DNA of 64,000 bases from NCBI GenBank assembly GCA_003008705.1, contig PDUO01000041.1, positions 278,209-342,208 on the forward strand, given 5' to 3'. This DNA is from Pezicula radicicola (taxonomy: Eukaryota > Ascomycota > Leotiomycetes > Helotiales > Dermateaceae). The stretch's first letter is position 1. Every line of letters begins with the position of its first letter. A program made the position numbers and the translations under genes. Under the pieces are notes generated by a model, which worked only from the letters and a program-made list of their open reading frames with translations, was not told the DNA's origin and made no database searches. Positions 34,593 through 45,970 of the stretch are shown piece after piece.

Positions 34593-35039
34593 TTAATTGT
34601 TTTGCACGCAAAAGTTTAGTCCCCCACCAGGTAAGGCAAAGAACTCGACTATCTTCGCACCCTCGCCAAAACTCAACAACATAGCATTACAAAACTGAGC
34701 ATAGTCCGGCTTAAACTCCGACTTCCACTGCACAATCCCAAGCACCTTCGTACTCTTCGTAGAAGTAAGCTTGCCAGGTGATTTCAAGATCTTAACAAAT
34801 GCTGTAACAATCCGTGGAGTATCAGTGACCCTCTTATCAGCTGTAAAGGTGTCACCACCCTTAGTTGCGGAGGAGGAGTTGGAATCGACACTGGATCGGG
34901 AGGTGATGGATAGGTTGGTTTTTTGTTGGGTGTAGAGCTCACGGTCTGTATGGCGTTGGTTCTCCCATTCACCTGGCACGGGGGTTATTTTTCCTTCGCC
35001 ATACTCTTCGAGAAGGTCTTCAATTATCTTTCGCTTCAT
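34593..35039 (-). CDS. Small hypothetical protein, 148 aa
   Basis: Single-exon frame from an ATG at 35039. It starts with a charged helix (MKRKIIEDLLEEYGEGK), then a polar S/T-rich linker (TSRSSVDSNSSSATKGG), and ends in a compact domain with alternating hydrophobics (RIVTAFVKILKSPGKL, KVLGIVQWKSEF, YAQFCNAMLLSFGEGAKIVE). The composition is that of a folded protein. The family is not recognised, and the neighbouring kinase gene on the same strand gives no clear link. Confidence 0.5.
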   Translation of the reverse strand: MKRKIIEDLLEEYGEGKITPVPGEWENQRHTDRELYTQQKTNLSITSRSSVDSNSSSATKGGDTFTADKRVTDTPRIVTAFVKILKSPGKLTSTKSTKVLGIVQWKSEFKPDYAQFCNAMLLSFGEGAKIVEFFALPGGGLNFCVQNN

Positions 35040-35419
35040 GGTGCTTGACGTTTGATATCTCAGAGGTAGGAGTATGAAGACTGGGATTTCATTTTGGGAT
35101 GTGAGAGATTAGTGTATATATATACCTTAATATTGGTGGTCATTTGTCCGATTTGCACAATACATCTCTTTGGCAAGCACGCAAGTTTCTTTTTTTCGCA
35201 GTAATAAACTATGAATTCTTTACACGTGTGACTACTTTTCCCCTTTGCGCTTTGCGAAAACAAGAAAGGAAGGCAAGTGAGATGGAATTACCATAATCAG
35301 AGGATCAAAGGCCTCTGGTTGGCAATTCAGCTTGAGGAGCAAGCAACAATCAACGCCAGATCCCATGCGCACAAACAACTCCCCCCGTGGTAACACTAGC
35401 TTTATGTAGAAAACCCTTC

Positions 35420-37132
35420 CTACTTTGCGCCAAACATTTCAATGCAGTTCAAGATATCATTAATCTGCCGAATATTTGGTCCAAACATAGCTAGCTCCTC
35501 TCGAAGGTCATAAAAGAACTTTTCTACGTCCGACCTGCGATGATATCCAGGGGGCATGTTCCGGCGATATACGCCCTTAAGATGATGGTCTTCACTGATA
35601 CAATCAACATCAGACACACTGCCACACGACCAATTAACAAGGCTCCATTTGTCGATAAACTTAGGCCAGGGTTCATGGAGGATTTGGGGAAGTGCAAGTA
35701 TCATCTCCCAGTCTAGCAGCCCAGAGCAATTGCCACGGTCATCAACAAGGATGTTTCGTTGATGTATATCTCCGTGGCATAAAAATGTAGGACCATCGTA
35801 GGGAGATATCACTGCTGGTTTAAGAGCTGATATGCGACTAATAAGCTGAGTGCAAGATTTGGAAGCCCAGCCAAGGTCATCGCTGCTATACCACTTGACT
35901 AGCCGCTCTTCGTCCTCTTCATCATCTTCATCCTTGCCTTGTTGCACCTTTGCTTGCGCCTTCGCCGACTCGGTTTCGTGGAGGAGTCTCGGGAGCTCAA
36001 CCGCCCAGTCCAAGTGCTCTTTGTCATTGACTTCTTGTCGCAGGACCTCAAAAAAGTATTGAACATAGTCGGCAATACTATCAAATGGACCGCAAGAGGT
36101 ATTGTATCGGAGTCGATATTCAGCCACCGAATGTAAATCCACGACTCTCCCAACGTAAAAGTCAGACTTTTGGAGGACTTTGGTATTTGGTGACCAACGA
36201 TAGTACAGGCTCCCAATCTTGTTCAAAGGCATCTCCAAATATAAAAGCTGAGACTTATATTCCGCCACCTGCTTTACGACATGCTCTGCCTCTTGGGGTC
36301 CAAGTTTTCCTTCTTCGGCAGCATCTACGTATGAGCGCCCAGGCATCATCTCCATCAATATCCATTCCAGGCCGAGCGCGTTCTTGCATGAAGAATCAAA
36401 GGCGTAAACTTGTGGGACGGGGATGCTTGTGTATTGGCGTACATACATCATTGTAGCCACCTCACTCTGCGTCTTGTACCATGGATGAATCGGCATCGAT
36501 ATGCGGAAGATGGATCGGCGAGGACTGTACGACTCGGGAAGCTCTACCATATAGACTTTATTGAAGCTGCCCGCGGCGTAAAATTGAACCGAGATATCTG
36601 TAGAGGCTAGCCGGCCAAGGTTGGGAAAGTAGGCTTGAAGGCCCGACAAAGCTTCTGCTTGGATCATGCCAAGACTTGGAGATATTTCTGCACGCCAAGT
36701 AGGATCATAGGACGCCATTCTCCCTTCACGGACCCATTTGACGTAACGTTGTTGCTGTTGGTATGCATCATCTGGAGTTGGCGGGTCTTGTAGAGACATG
36801 CAAGCAGGAGGATGTTGGGACGGCTGCGACAAAGATCTATCATCGGCCGAGCTAGAAGTCAAGGTCGAGATTGACGAAGTAGCGGAAGGAGATGGGGAAG
36901 GGTAGTGCTTGCTGGTAGAGGCTTCTGACTCGAGTGGCAGAGTCTCAACATGTGCAGCTTGTGGAGTGGTGGGTGGAGACTTTGGCAGAGACTTAGACTC
37001 AGCAAGTGTTGATGTTTCCGAGCTCTGATACACCTGGTGTGGTGGAGTATTCGGCAGAGACTGTGATGGAGACTTAGCAAGGGTTGAAGATGTTTCTCTA
37101 GGAGGAGAATCGAGTTGGGTGTACATAGCCAT
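35420..37132 (-). CDS. APH-type phosphotransferase with long N-terminus
   Basis: Intact frame of 570 codons from the ATG at 37132 (the 16 codons upstream start with TTG). The first 120 residues are S/T/P-rich and probably disordered. The kinase-like domain follows. It has VQFYAAGSFNKVYMVEL (nucleotide-binding hairpin), a hydrophobic LEWILMEMMPG hinge, the catalytic loop FLCHGDIHQRNILVDD and the metal-binding SGLLDWEMI. These are the defining APH (PF01636) elements and all key residues are present. An acidic insert (DEDDEEDEER) lies before the catalytic loop. Fungal APH proteins are a large family with mostly unknown substrates (sugars, choline, antibiotics or proteins are known for relatives). 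Likely cytosolic. No intron or defect seen. Confidence 0.8.
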   Translation of the reverse strand: MAMYTQLDSPPRETSSTLAKSPSQSLPNTPPHQVYQSSETSTLAESKSLPKSPPTTPQAAHVETLPLESEASTSKHYPSPSPSATSSISTLTSSSADDRSLSQPSQHPPACMSLQDPPTPDDAYQQQQRYVKWVREGRMASYDPTWRAEISPSLGMIQAEALSGLQAYFPNLGRLASTDISVQFYAAGSFNKVYMVELPESYSPRRSIFRISMPIHPWYKTQSEVATMMYVRQYTSIPVPQVYAFDSSCKNALGLEWILMEMMPGRSYVDAAEEGKLGPQEAEHVVKQVAEYKSQLLYLEMPLNKIGSLYYRWSPNTKVLQKSDFYVGRVVDLHSVAEYRLRYNTSCGPFDSIADYVQYFFEVLRQEVNDKEHLDWAVELPRLLHETESAKAQAKVQQGKDEDDEEDEERLVKWYSSDDLGWASKSCTQLISRISALKPAVISPYDGPTFLCHGDIHQRNILVDDRGNCSGLLDWEMILALPQILHEPWPKFIDKWSLVNWSCGSVSDVDCISEDHHLKGVYRRNMPPGYHRRSDVEKFFYDLREELAMFGPNIRQINDILNCIEMFGAK

Positions 37133-37840
37133 CACCTTGTGATTGTTGCTACTGTTGTTCGAGTCTAATGTATCTTGCAAGACCTTGATGGCGTGGAGAT
37201 GGAGTGCGTATCGAAGAAGGAGAAAGAAGGCAGGATTATTGATTTATTTATTTGTTTGTTTGCTTTGGTGCCTGTTTGTTCAAAGGTCAGGCGACTTAGT
37301 CACCGCCTTCTTCTTCTTGCATCATGACTGATAAGATCTGATAAGAACAACAGCGACAAAGGACATGTTCTTTAAGTATGAGCAGAACTATTTCTATAAA
37401 GTACAGTCCACTTTCAAGTAACAATGAGTGGAATAAAATAAGAGTAAGGACTAGGACTTAGTACTAAGAAGTGCTGTTTGAGGACTGATAATTCTACATG
37501 ATCAACATTAAATACAGGCTCTCGTTGCCTAGCCGCAGTGTACGGGATGTCACAGGTTTCTGTGTCCTAGGAATAAATCCAGGCCATATCTCTAGGGCAC
37601 CGTCCGCCTTACAGGGGTTTGTTACCTGGCTACAGCGTGTGATTTTTGCGAATACAGGGTATATGGCCATACTTTCATGACTTTTTGCCGTGACCTTCAT
37701 ATCTTACCTAACGCCCTGCTGTCATCCTCCTCCTCCTCCTCCTCCTCCTCCAGCTTCCTGATCCGAACATGCTCCAAGAAGTCAATTGACATATTCAACA
37801 GGCCTTACCTAGCATCTCGAACTACCACCCGAGGACTAGT
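37133..37840. other. Intergenic with TCC microsatellite
   Basis: Contains promoter-like sequence of the kinase gene. A (TCC)n run of about ten units lies at 37724-37753. No gene recognised. The 5' exon of the aldo/keto reductase relic may lie within 37750-37840. Confidence 0.4.
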
Positions 37841-38792
37841 CCTTCAAAGCAATGAAGGCCGCTTTGGAAGCAGGTTGCAACCTCTAGAACGGGGGCGAGT
37901 TCTGCGGCACACCAGAGCGCAACTCCCTCACACTCCTAGAGAAATACTTCACCAAGTACCCTGAAGATGCCTCGAAAATCGTTTTGAGCATCCAAGGTGG
38001 CATGGGTCCCGACATGCACCCAGACGGAAGTCCCGAGGGTATTCGCAGATCGGTGGATAATTGTCTCAAGCTTCTGAATGGCAAGAAGAGTGTGGATCTT
38101 TTCAAGTGTGCGAGAGTGGATAAGAACACCCGATTGAGACGACTATGAAGGTTCCAGAGGAGGAATATGTGAAGACAGGAAAGGTTGGGGGGATTTCGTT
38201 GTCCGAGGAATCGGCGGCTTCGATTCACAGAGCTGCCAAGGTCATAACGGTTGTGGCTCCTGAAGTGAAACTTTCACTATGGGCCATGGATATTTCCCGA
38301 AACGGGGTAGCCGAGGGTTGTGAGGAGCACGGCATTACTGTTGTTGCGTATGTACATCTCTTTCGTTATTCTCGGACAAGAATTGACGGAGAACTAGATA
38401 CTCACCAATTGGTCAAGGAATATTGAGTGGAGAAATCCAAAAGCCGGAAAATATCCCTGAGAACGACTACCGTCATTCGATTCCGAATTTTTCAGAAGGA
38501 GTACTTCGATAGAAATATAAAGCTCGTCAACGAACTGAAGAAGATTGCAGAGCAAAAGGGATGTACCCTAGCTCAGCTTGCTATCAGTTGGGTCAAGCAC
38601 CTTTACAAAAAAGATGGAAATCCAGAAATTATCCCAATCCCTGGAACTGAAAGCGAGGCACGTGTGTTAGAGAATGCGAAAGACGTTACATTGAGCCCAG
38701 ACGATGTTGAGGAAATTGAATTGATCCTAAACCAATTAAAAGTAACTGGGGATCGTTATGGAAGTCCTTATAGAGCGTATATGGAGGGGTAA
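37841..38792 (+). pseudogene. Pyridoxal-reductase-like aldo/keto reductase, broken
   Basis: The reading FKAMKAALEAGCNL, TAG, NGGEFCGTPERNSLTLLEKY, SPEGIRRSVDNCLKLL and later ISLSEESAASIHRA, SLWAMDISRNGVAEGCEEHG, PIGQGILSGEI and IIPIPGTESEARVLENAKDV follows the AKR8-type pyridoxal reductase family closely. An intact intron at 38348-38397 (GTATGT...ACTAG) joins VVA to YSPIGQG in phase. Defects: TAG at 37885-37887 where the family has W, a frameshift near 38128, and a one-base shift in a T5 run near 38490. The N-terminal strand with the first barrel motif is missing or in an unresolved upstream exon. In life it would reduce pyridoxal or a related aldehyde with NADPH. Good conservation of the remaining sequence implies recent loss. 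Confidence 0.8.
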
Positions 38793-39273
38793 CGGAACTG
38801 GTGAGGACCAAATGATCAGCAATAGTACAATGAATCAATTGATGAATAATGAAGATATGTATTTTATCCTCAGAATGCGTAATGTGTCGAGAATTCAACA
38901 TTGGCTGTAGGAAATAGTCATCCGAAGTGCAGAACTCTCTTGGTTTATCGCCCTCACACCTCTCACAACTCCGAGCTTGCCTGTACCTCAAATATATAGT
39001 AATAGGACGGAAAAGAAATGATTGCTATACGTAGGATATAACGGTACTCTTTTCTTTTCTCCTCATAGGACAAATTAGAATTGTCGGGAAGGTCTGCACG
39101 TTTATGTACCAAAGGTTTGAAATTCCCAGTCTGTTAGATCACTCACAGCATAAATCAAACCAGCTGGAATTTGCCCTTTGATATTGACTGCCTGATAGGG
39201 GTTTTTTCTTTGGCTTAAAAGTCGAGAAAATGGGATACAGAACAGCTGCCTCGATAGTTGATCAACCGTGTTC
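38793..39273. other. Intergenic between converging relics
   Basis: 3' flanks of the AKR relic (plus) and the GH3 relic (minus). No gene or repeat seen. Confidence 0.4.
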
Positions 39274-40870
39274 TCAGCCACTAGTTGGAGCTTGAAGCCA
39301 TTTATCCAGCATGGCTGCTTCTCCACTGAGAATAAAAGACGTCTTCGCCTGAGTTGGTACATCAAGAAGCACTTCGTATTTTCCCGGGTAAAGGATGGTA
39401 TTACCATTCTCATCAACCCGCGCCAGGCTATCCAAAGTCATGCTTGCCTCCCATGATCGTGTCTCACCCGGAGCGACGCTACGCAGACGGGTGTAAGCAG
39501 CGAGTTCCTTCAGTGGATATGGCTTTGGACCGAGTTGCCTGTCCACAAAGGCGAGAGCGACATAGTCGGAGGTAACATTTCCTGTATTGGTAACGCTAAC
39601 TGGAATTGAATAGAAAGAGCAGAGATCAAGATAAGTCTCAGAGCAGGAAGATAAAAGGTCTGAGATGGCGTATGTTGGGCTACTGGAATTTCCGCGTGTA
39701 ACATTTGACTTCAAAAAGGACGTAGTAAAAGTAGTGTAGTGCAGACCGTACCCGAATGGTAACACCGCATTGTTGTAGAACTTGTACGTCCGACCAGGGT
39801 TGGATTTGCTTGGACGCAGTGACATATCTGTCATCGGCACCTGATTCACGTAATCTGCAGGGTACTGCGTGACAGGCAGTCGTGCCGCGGGAGCTATCGC
39901 ACCAGTCAACACGTCAAAGACCGCAGAACCTCCATCCTGTCCTGGATACCCGGGCCATAGGATTGCAGAGACGTTCGGATTCTGCAAAAGTGGCGAATCA
40001 TCGAGCTGGTTGCCAAACTGTACCACAACACACGGCTTTCCCAGAGCGCAGACCTGCTCAATAAGAGCAGCCTGGGATCTGCTCCACGCAATTGACGTTC
40101 TATCCAAGGTTTCCCTCTCCTCTCCGAAGTCAATCCCTCCAAAGTAGATCACAACATCCACTTGCTTTGCAGCCTCTAGTGCCGGTGCGGTCCAATCACC
40201 GGAAGTGGTATTCTCTGTTAAAGGCCCCGTCGCGTAGAATGTCTGAAGTCCCAGCTGCTCCGCAGCGTACAAAGGGGTATGATAGTACGGAGGGATGCCA
40301 AAGTAGGTCCCTAACATCTCCCATGTTGCATTCGCCCAGACCCCAATTAACGCGAGCGAGGTAGAGTTGTCAAGATGCAATGGTAGAGTCCCGCTGTTTT
40401 TAAGGAGCACCATGCCATCTGCTGCTGACGTTCTGGCGAGATATTGGGTCTCTGGAGTGTTGACATCGTTCCATGAGATGGATCGGTAGGGACTGCTGTC
40501 CGCAGGATCAAAGTAGCCGACACGAACCAGTCCCTCATATTGCCGACGAAGCGAGGTGTCAATGTCAGCTTCAGACAACAGAGACTGGTTATAAGTCGCT
40601 ACGATATCTGCCGTAGTAGTGCTACCTAGGCAGATATTGTCTGTTCCAGAGGTATAAGCAAGACCGGCTGCTTGAGCAGCGGTCTTCGTATAGTTGTGGG
40701 TCTTCACCGGGCGTCTCCATGCCTCTTCCCCACCTCAGGTCCTTGTAGGGATTGATGTTTGGCGTCCAGTAATCTAGCCCTGCCCGCCCAGCATTGCTAA
40801 ATGCTCCGCTTCCTCGTCTAGTCTAGTGGAATATGTTGAATGGCAGCAATTGCGCGCTGAAAGTGGAGTC
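39274..40870 (-). pseudogene. GH3 beta-xylosidase, internally deleted
   Basis: The minus frame ending at 39274 gives about 470 residues of the C-terminal half of a secreted fungal GH3 beta-xylosidase. It has SAADGMVLLKNSGTLPL, VVVQFGNQLDDSPLL, LWPGYPGQDGGSAVFDVLTG, LPVTQYPADYVNQVPMTDM, LPFGYGLHYTTF and a fibronectin-III-like tail. Upstream in a different frame (about 40700-40805) is the N-terminal motif [20 protein letters not shown] and ETPGED. Between them some 200 residues of the family are missing, including the SDxxAV segment with the nucleophile Asp, and the join is out of frame (near 40700-40708, at GAAGACCCACAACTATAC). Sequence before AFSNAG (about 40810-40870) is also eroded. It therefore cannot be active. 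It would have cleaved xylose from xylo-oligosaccharides. Confidence 0.85.
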
Positions 40871-41742
40871 GGCGAGTTTTAGGGTTAGCAAAAGCCCGGA
40901 GAGTCTAAACTTGATAAAATGGTTGATTCATTAATTATTAGGCTAAACTCTACTGTAATTCAGTGCTATCAGCATCGTAAGAGTGCGTCCTCCAGCACTG
41001 ATGTCGGGGCTGGACACCTAGCTGGAAGCCTACACTACTTAGTCCCTTCCGGGATATAGCGTTTTAACAGAACTGATGCTCACCATGTAGGGGCGGCGGG
41101 GAATGCGGGGTATCTCTGTCCAGTCCGATTGCCCGAAATGAAATTCGGCCCTTCACGTAGCTACAGTAGCTGAGCTACAATTGAAGCTACAATTGAAGCT
41201 AAAATTGGAAGGCTACTATTATCAGATGTAAGCCAGTAATTGGAGACCTTTGACATTTGACAAGATGCAACAGGGTTCTTGAAGTTCCGGCTAGAGAAGA
41301 GAATCCTCGACGTCGCTGCGGTGAAGGCTGCATGATTAGGGACTATACGACCGGAATGAATACGACGGAATGAATACGACGGAGTGAATACGAGTATAGG
41401 CTTAGTCACCCTGTATCTAGGTTTTCAGCAGTTGCTGCGAAGTAATTGGTGGGGAAGCTGCGCTAGCTATGGAAATCTCGTCTTATATAAACATTTCCCT
41501 CTTTCACATGTTCTTAAGAGGACACATCCTTGAAATTAATCGTCATTTACCAAGCAAATGAACACCCAAATGTGCCGCAGGAAGCCACGGTGGAGTATAG
41601 GGTAAAAGTGCCAGTGGGGCACAAGATATATATTGGGAGCCATACTTCCTTAGGTGTAAATAAAGTCCAGTTTGTATAACATCACTCAGTCTCCAAGAGG
41701 CGGCAAGACGTCAGGAAACATCGCCACAAGGGAAACGACAGA
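40871..41742. promoter_or_regulatory. Region between divergent GH3 relic and GH106 gene
   Basis: Holds the start side of both hydrolase genes, so it probably was a shared control region. A short direct repeat (GAAGCTACAATT at 41171-41195 and GAATGAATACGACG at 41354-41380) is visible. I cannot assign a transcription-factor site with confidence. A minus frame at 41161-41409 has no domain. Confidence 0.35.
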
Positions 41743-44700
41743 ATGGGCCGCTTTACTGTGAGTTTTTAATTATACTTCATGGCTAGGTAGCAGTCGTTCT
41801 TACCTCTTGCGAACAAAGGAAGGCAATGTGATCTCGCTAACTACTCATGTAGTTGTTGTCCGTGCTTGGGCTTATCGCAAGTGATTTTGCTCAAGCCCTA
41901 CCGAAAGATCGCCTCAACTCACAAGTTAACGCTGAAATTGATGCTGGCACATTTTTGGATCCTTCCGTGAATGTTCGCCCTCGATTTAGATACTGGTAAA
42001 AGTGCATTCAAAAGTGCATTCTTAGGGACTCACTGACTTCAGTTGCAGGATTCCAGATGCCAGCATAGATCCTACGAGACTGGCAGCCGATATCAAAAGC
42101 ATCAGTGAAACTGGTGCGGGTGGCATCGAATTCTTACCATACTACCTGTACGGCGGAGAATTGGGAAATGTGTCTCCAGATTGGAGTGTCTATGGTTTTG
42201 GTAAGGACTCCATCGCACGCTTATGTCGAGAAAATATGATTAAATAGACGAAGGGCTCCCTGCATACAACAGTATCCTAAAGGCAGCCCTCCAAGCCTCA
42301 AAAGACAATGGGTTGATTATGGACATGTCATTTGGTCCTCAAAGTGGCCAAGGAGTACCTGCAGAAATCGGAAACCCGGGACTGGCCTGGCAAGTTGTGA
42401 GAAGCCACTTCTCCTTTCTCAGAGTGTTGGAAGTTGCTTACAGATATGAAAGACGTCCTACAACACAACGGTTTTGTCTGGCACAACTTTCAGCGGGATT
42501 ATTCCAGCATATGGCTCTGGAGTTCTGGAATCTGTCGTCACCGCTCGAGTAATTAACTCTACACAACACAGTATCGCTGCCGACTTTCCAGGCGTCTATG
42601 CTCTGTCAAACAAATACACTAAGACATACTACTCAGCAGCAACGCTCACTGATGTTACGAATCACGTGCAGAGCGACGGACATCTAACAGTCTCCTTTCC
42701 CTCAGCACCTGATAATGTCGATCATCTCATAATTGCTTCATATTCATCACAGAACTACAATCGCGCTTGTACTCCTGGGCAAGATCCGCAGAACTTTCTG
42801 CAGAATGGCTCCTTTGCTGTGGATCATTTCAGCCCAGTGGGAGCAAAGGTTACCACAGACTTTCTTGAGAAGTACGTGCTGGTGAATGGTGTTAAGGAGC
42901 TTATGCAGCAGGTTGGGAACTATGGTAAGGTCTCAAAAGATCTTCGTGTGAAAACAAGAATACCCCATCCTATTTGAGGGTTATCCATGCTAAAATCGAC
43001 GCAGTTTGGGAAGATTCGATCGAGATATTCGGAACGGCTTACTGGTCGCCCACATTGCCAACAGTATTTCAGCAGATGCATGGATACCCCATCAACAAAT
43101 ATATACCCTTGCTCGCAAAACAAAACGCGGCTGGCTTCCTGTATTTGACGAATGTGTGGGACTTGAGCGATGAATTAGATGCTGGTCAAAGCTACGTCGA
43201 CGACTATAGGGAGACACTTACGTATATGTATTCACAATACATGTCCCATTTTATGGAGTGGGCACACGAGTATCTCAATCTGCAATATTCCTGTCAAGTT
43301 GGATATGGAATGCCCGTTGATGTTCAAAGTGGGGTACTAATCCCCGATGCCCCAGAATTAGAGACTTTAGAAGTAAGGCTACCCTCCCCACGTCAAAACT
43401 TTCCTCACATTGGAACTACAGTTTTTTAACAGTATTGATGACTTTCTCCAATATTCCGGCCCCGCAAACTTGGCTGGCAAGAGAGTCATTTCATGTGAAC
43501 TTGGCGCCTGGGGAAACGAAGTGTATCAGACCACGCTTCCTGATCTAGTTGATAATAGCAAGCACGCTTTTGCTGGCGGATCAAATCAGATGGTCATACA
43601 CGGAGCAACATATTCGTACCAATACTTTGAAACACTGTGGCCTGGGTATACGAGTGTAAGTCTCCGATGCCATGAACTAGTATTGTCAACAGAGTATCTC
43701 ACCAAGCTAGTTCGAATATCAATTTAGCGAGCAACACTCGCGACATCAACCAGCTTGGGAAGTCGGTTATTCCGACAGCATGAACTTCATCGCTAGAACT
43801 CAGTACGTGCAGCAAATCGGTGTGCCAAAAAGGGACATTGTATTCATCAACAAAGTAAGTCCAAGAACTATTTTAGATGAGAGAATTAGTGATAATGGTC
43901 CCAGGTATCAGCCCAAGCCAACTGGTTTGCTATGGGCCCAGTTTCTGATATTATATCTGCTGGTAACGTCGAGCATTTGTATCATCTCTATGAACCCTCT
44001 CTAACACCTCAGTCTACAGGATATTCCTACGAGTATCTCTCTCCAGACAACCTCGCCCTCCCACAAGCTGCGGTTAGGAATGAGATTCTTGCACCAGATG
44101 GCCCCAGCTATAAGGCCATCGTTATCACTTCAAATGCTACCCTCACTATTGATGGACTTTCGAAGATCTACAACTTTTCCAAAGCCGGCTTACCTATCAT
44201 CTTCTACGGGGGCGTTCCAACCGTATTTTCCGGACACAACAATGCATCTGTAGTAGCATTTGCTAGCTCAACAATTGAAGCAATGCTGTCACTGAATAAT
44301 GTGAAGACTGCTGACATTGGACGCTTGTCAAGTGTGCTGCAGTCGATTGGGGTGACGCCAATGACTCAAGTCTCCACCAACTCTACGTGGTGGACCAAGT
44401 GGAGAAACGATCCAACCACAGGCACTGACTATCTCTACATTTACAACGAGGATAGTGAGTTCAGTGAAGGTTCCATCAATTTTGCCACTAAAGGGATACC
44501 ATACTACTTCGACGCATGGACAGGTGAGCAGATGCCGGTGCTAAACTACACATCCCACCCAGGCTCAACCGAAATCTCAATCAAGCTCGCAGGGAAGCAA
44601 TCCCTGATGATCGTTTTCACCACAAGTCCACTTCCTGGAATCGACATTCCCAGTGTTCACTTCACACAAGTGCCCGACTCCATTATCGGGCTCGCATACT

Positions 44701-45329
44701 CGAAAGCGGAAGGTCTTATTGCGAAGACAACCTCTTTTGTCACAAACCGAAATAGCACCCTACTCGTGACATCGGATAACATTCACCACGCAATCAACTC
44801 GCTGAATGTACCTGCAGCTTTCACCTTAAGCAACTACACTTTAATAGCAGAGCATTGGGATCCACCATCTAATCTTTCGGACGTAGAAACTCTTGCCAAC
44901 AGATACAATACCACCCACATACTCCCAGCTCTCCTCCCTTGGACTCAAATTGCGGGCCTGTCCAACACATCTGGAATTGGGTATTACACCACCACCTTTT
45001 CATGGCCTCCTCCGGGCGGAGACAAGTCCTTGGGGGCAATCATTGATTTCGGAGCGGTGATTAATACACTGCGTGTTAGCATAAATGGAAAGCCACTGCC
45101 TAAATTGGATGTGACTTGGGCTAGGACAGACATCACTCCGTTTTTAAAGTCGGGACCGAATGTTGTTCAAGCTGTAGTTGCAACGACTATGGTTAATGGG
45201 TTAAGACCGATTTGGAACCAGCTGAAGACGAGCGGGACTTTGAATACGACACCTGTGCCTCCGGCGATGGATGTTGGTTTAGTGGGAACTGTGAGTGTGA
45301 CCCCGTATACGAAGGTGGTCATTGGGTAG
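41743..45329 (+). CDS. GH106-like secreted alpha-L-rhamnosidase
   Basis: Ten exons: 41743-41757, 41853-41995, 42049-42200, 42248-42396, 42453-42924, 43005-43372, 43422-43655, 43711-43854, 43905-43962 and 44020-45329. All junctions are GT-AG and keep phase, giving 1014 aa with no stop. Signal peptide at residues 1-20 (MGRFTLLSVLGLIASDFAQA). The family start VRPRFRYWIPDASIDPTRLA, then GGIEFLPYYLYGGE, LIMDMSFGPQSGQGVPAE, HRHQ-type motif SEQHSRHQPAWE, GYSYEYLSPDNLALP and a C-terminal galactose-binding-like sandwich (TLIAEHWDPP to GIGYYTTTFSWP and NVVQAVVATT) match fungal GH106 proteins. These remove alpha-L-rhamnose, as in rhamnogalacturonan breakdown. The catalytic residues cannot be placed by eye. 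Many N-glycosylation sites. Divergent from a dead beta-xylosidase. The 57-bp last intron leaves the frame open, so annotators may miss it. Confidence 0.8.
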
Positions 45330-45709
45330 CTTTGACTTTAATGGTTGTTATACGGCTTTCCGGAAATTTTAGGAGATTTGTTATTAGTTATATTCTAGGA
45401 TTATATTACTTAGTAATAAACTTAGTCCCGCTCCGATTACATAATATCTCACCAATTAGCACAATAAAATTTGTGCACAAAGCACAAATACAAGTGAAGA
45501 TTCTGTTCGGTTGGTAACAAAAGGGCTCTTCCTTATTGTTGATGCAATTTCTTTGTGTATAATTAAATTAGTCGTGCTTATACTTGTTGAATGCAACAGC
45601 TCCTTGTTACTGTTAGAAGTTAAAAACCCTTGTCGAGTGGCGAAAGCGTCCTTTTATTTTTTAAGTATTAAAACATCATATTCTACCGATTCAGGGATCA
45701 AGTGGTCCA
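45330..45709. other. Intergenic, nothing recognised
   Basis: 3' flank of the GH106 gene; AT-rich, with no frame worth reporting. Confidence 0.4.
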
Positions 45710-45890
45710 CTAAACAAAGGCCGGGACTTTTATCATCCACTGGAGAAGCTCATAAATGATCTCTGTGATAACAACTGCTGTCGTCTTAGCGGAATTGTCG
45801 TAGATAGGCGTAAACTCCACAACATCTGCACCCATGATCCGAACTCCTCCATTTGTCCAATGAATTCGCTCAAAGCCAGGATCAGAACTG
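45710..45890 (-). pseudogene. Agmatinase/ureohydrolase 3' fragment
   Basis: Short minus frame ending in TAG at 45710-45712: GGVRIMGADVVEFTPIYDNS then AKTTAVVITEIIYELLQWM. This is the C-terminal block of fungal agmatinases and related ureohydrolases (G-A-D-V-V-E-x-x-P-x-Y-D). The Mn-binding DxDxxDP segment is absent; only DPGFE precedes it. The rest of the gene is not present on this strand. An isolated relic. Confidence 0.7.
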
Positions 45891-45970
45891 CTTTAAGTAG
45901 GCGATGTGCTCTACGCAACATCTAAAATCGAAGCAATTACAATCTAAGGGCCTAGCAAGGAAGTTGAGGT

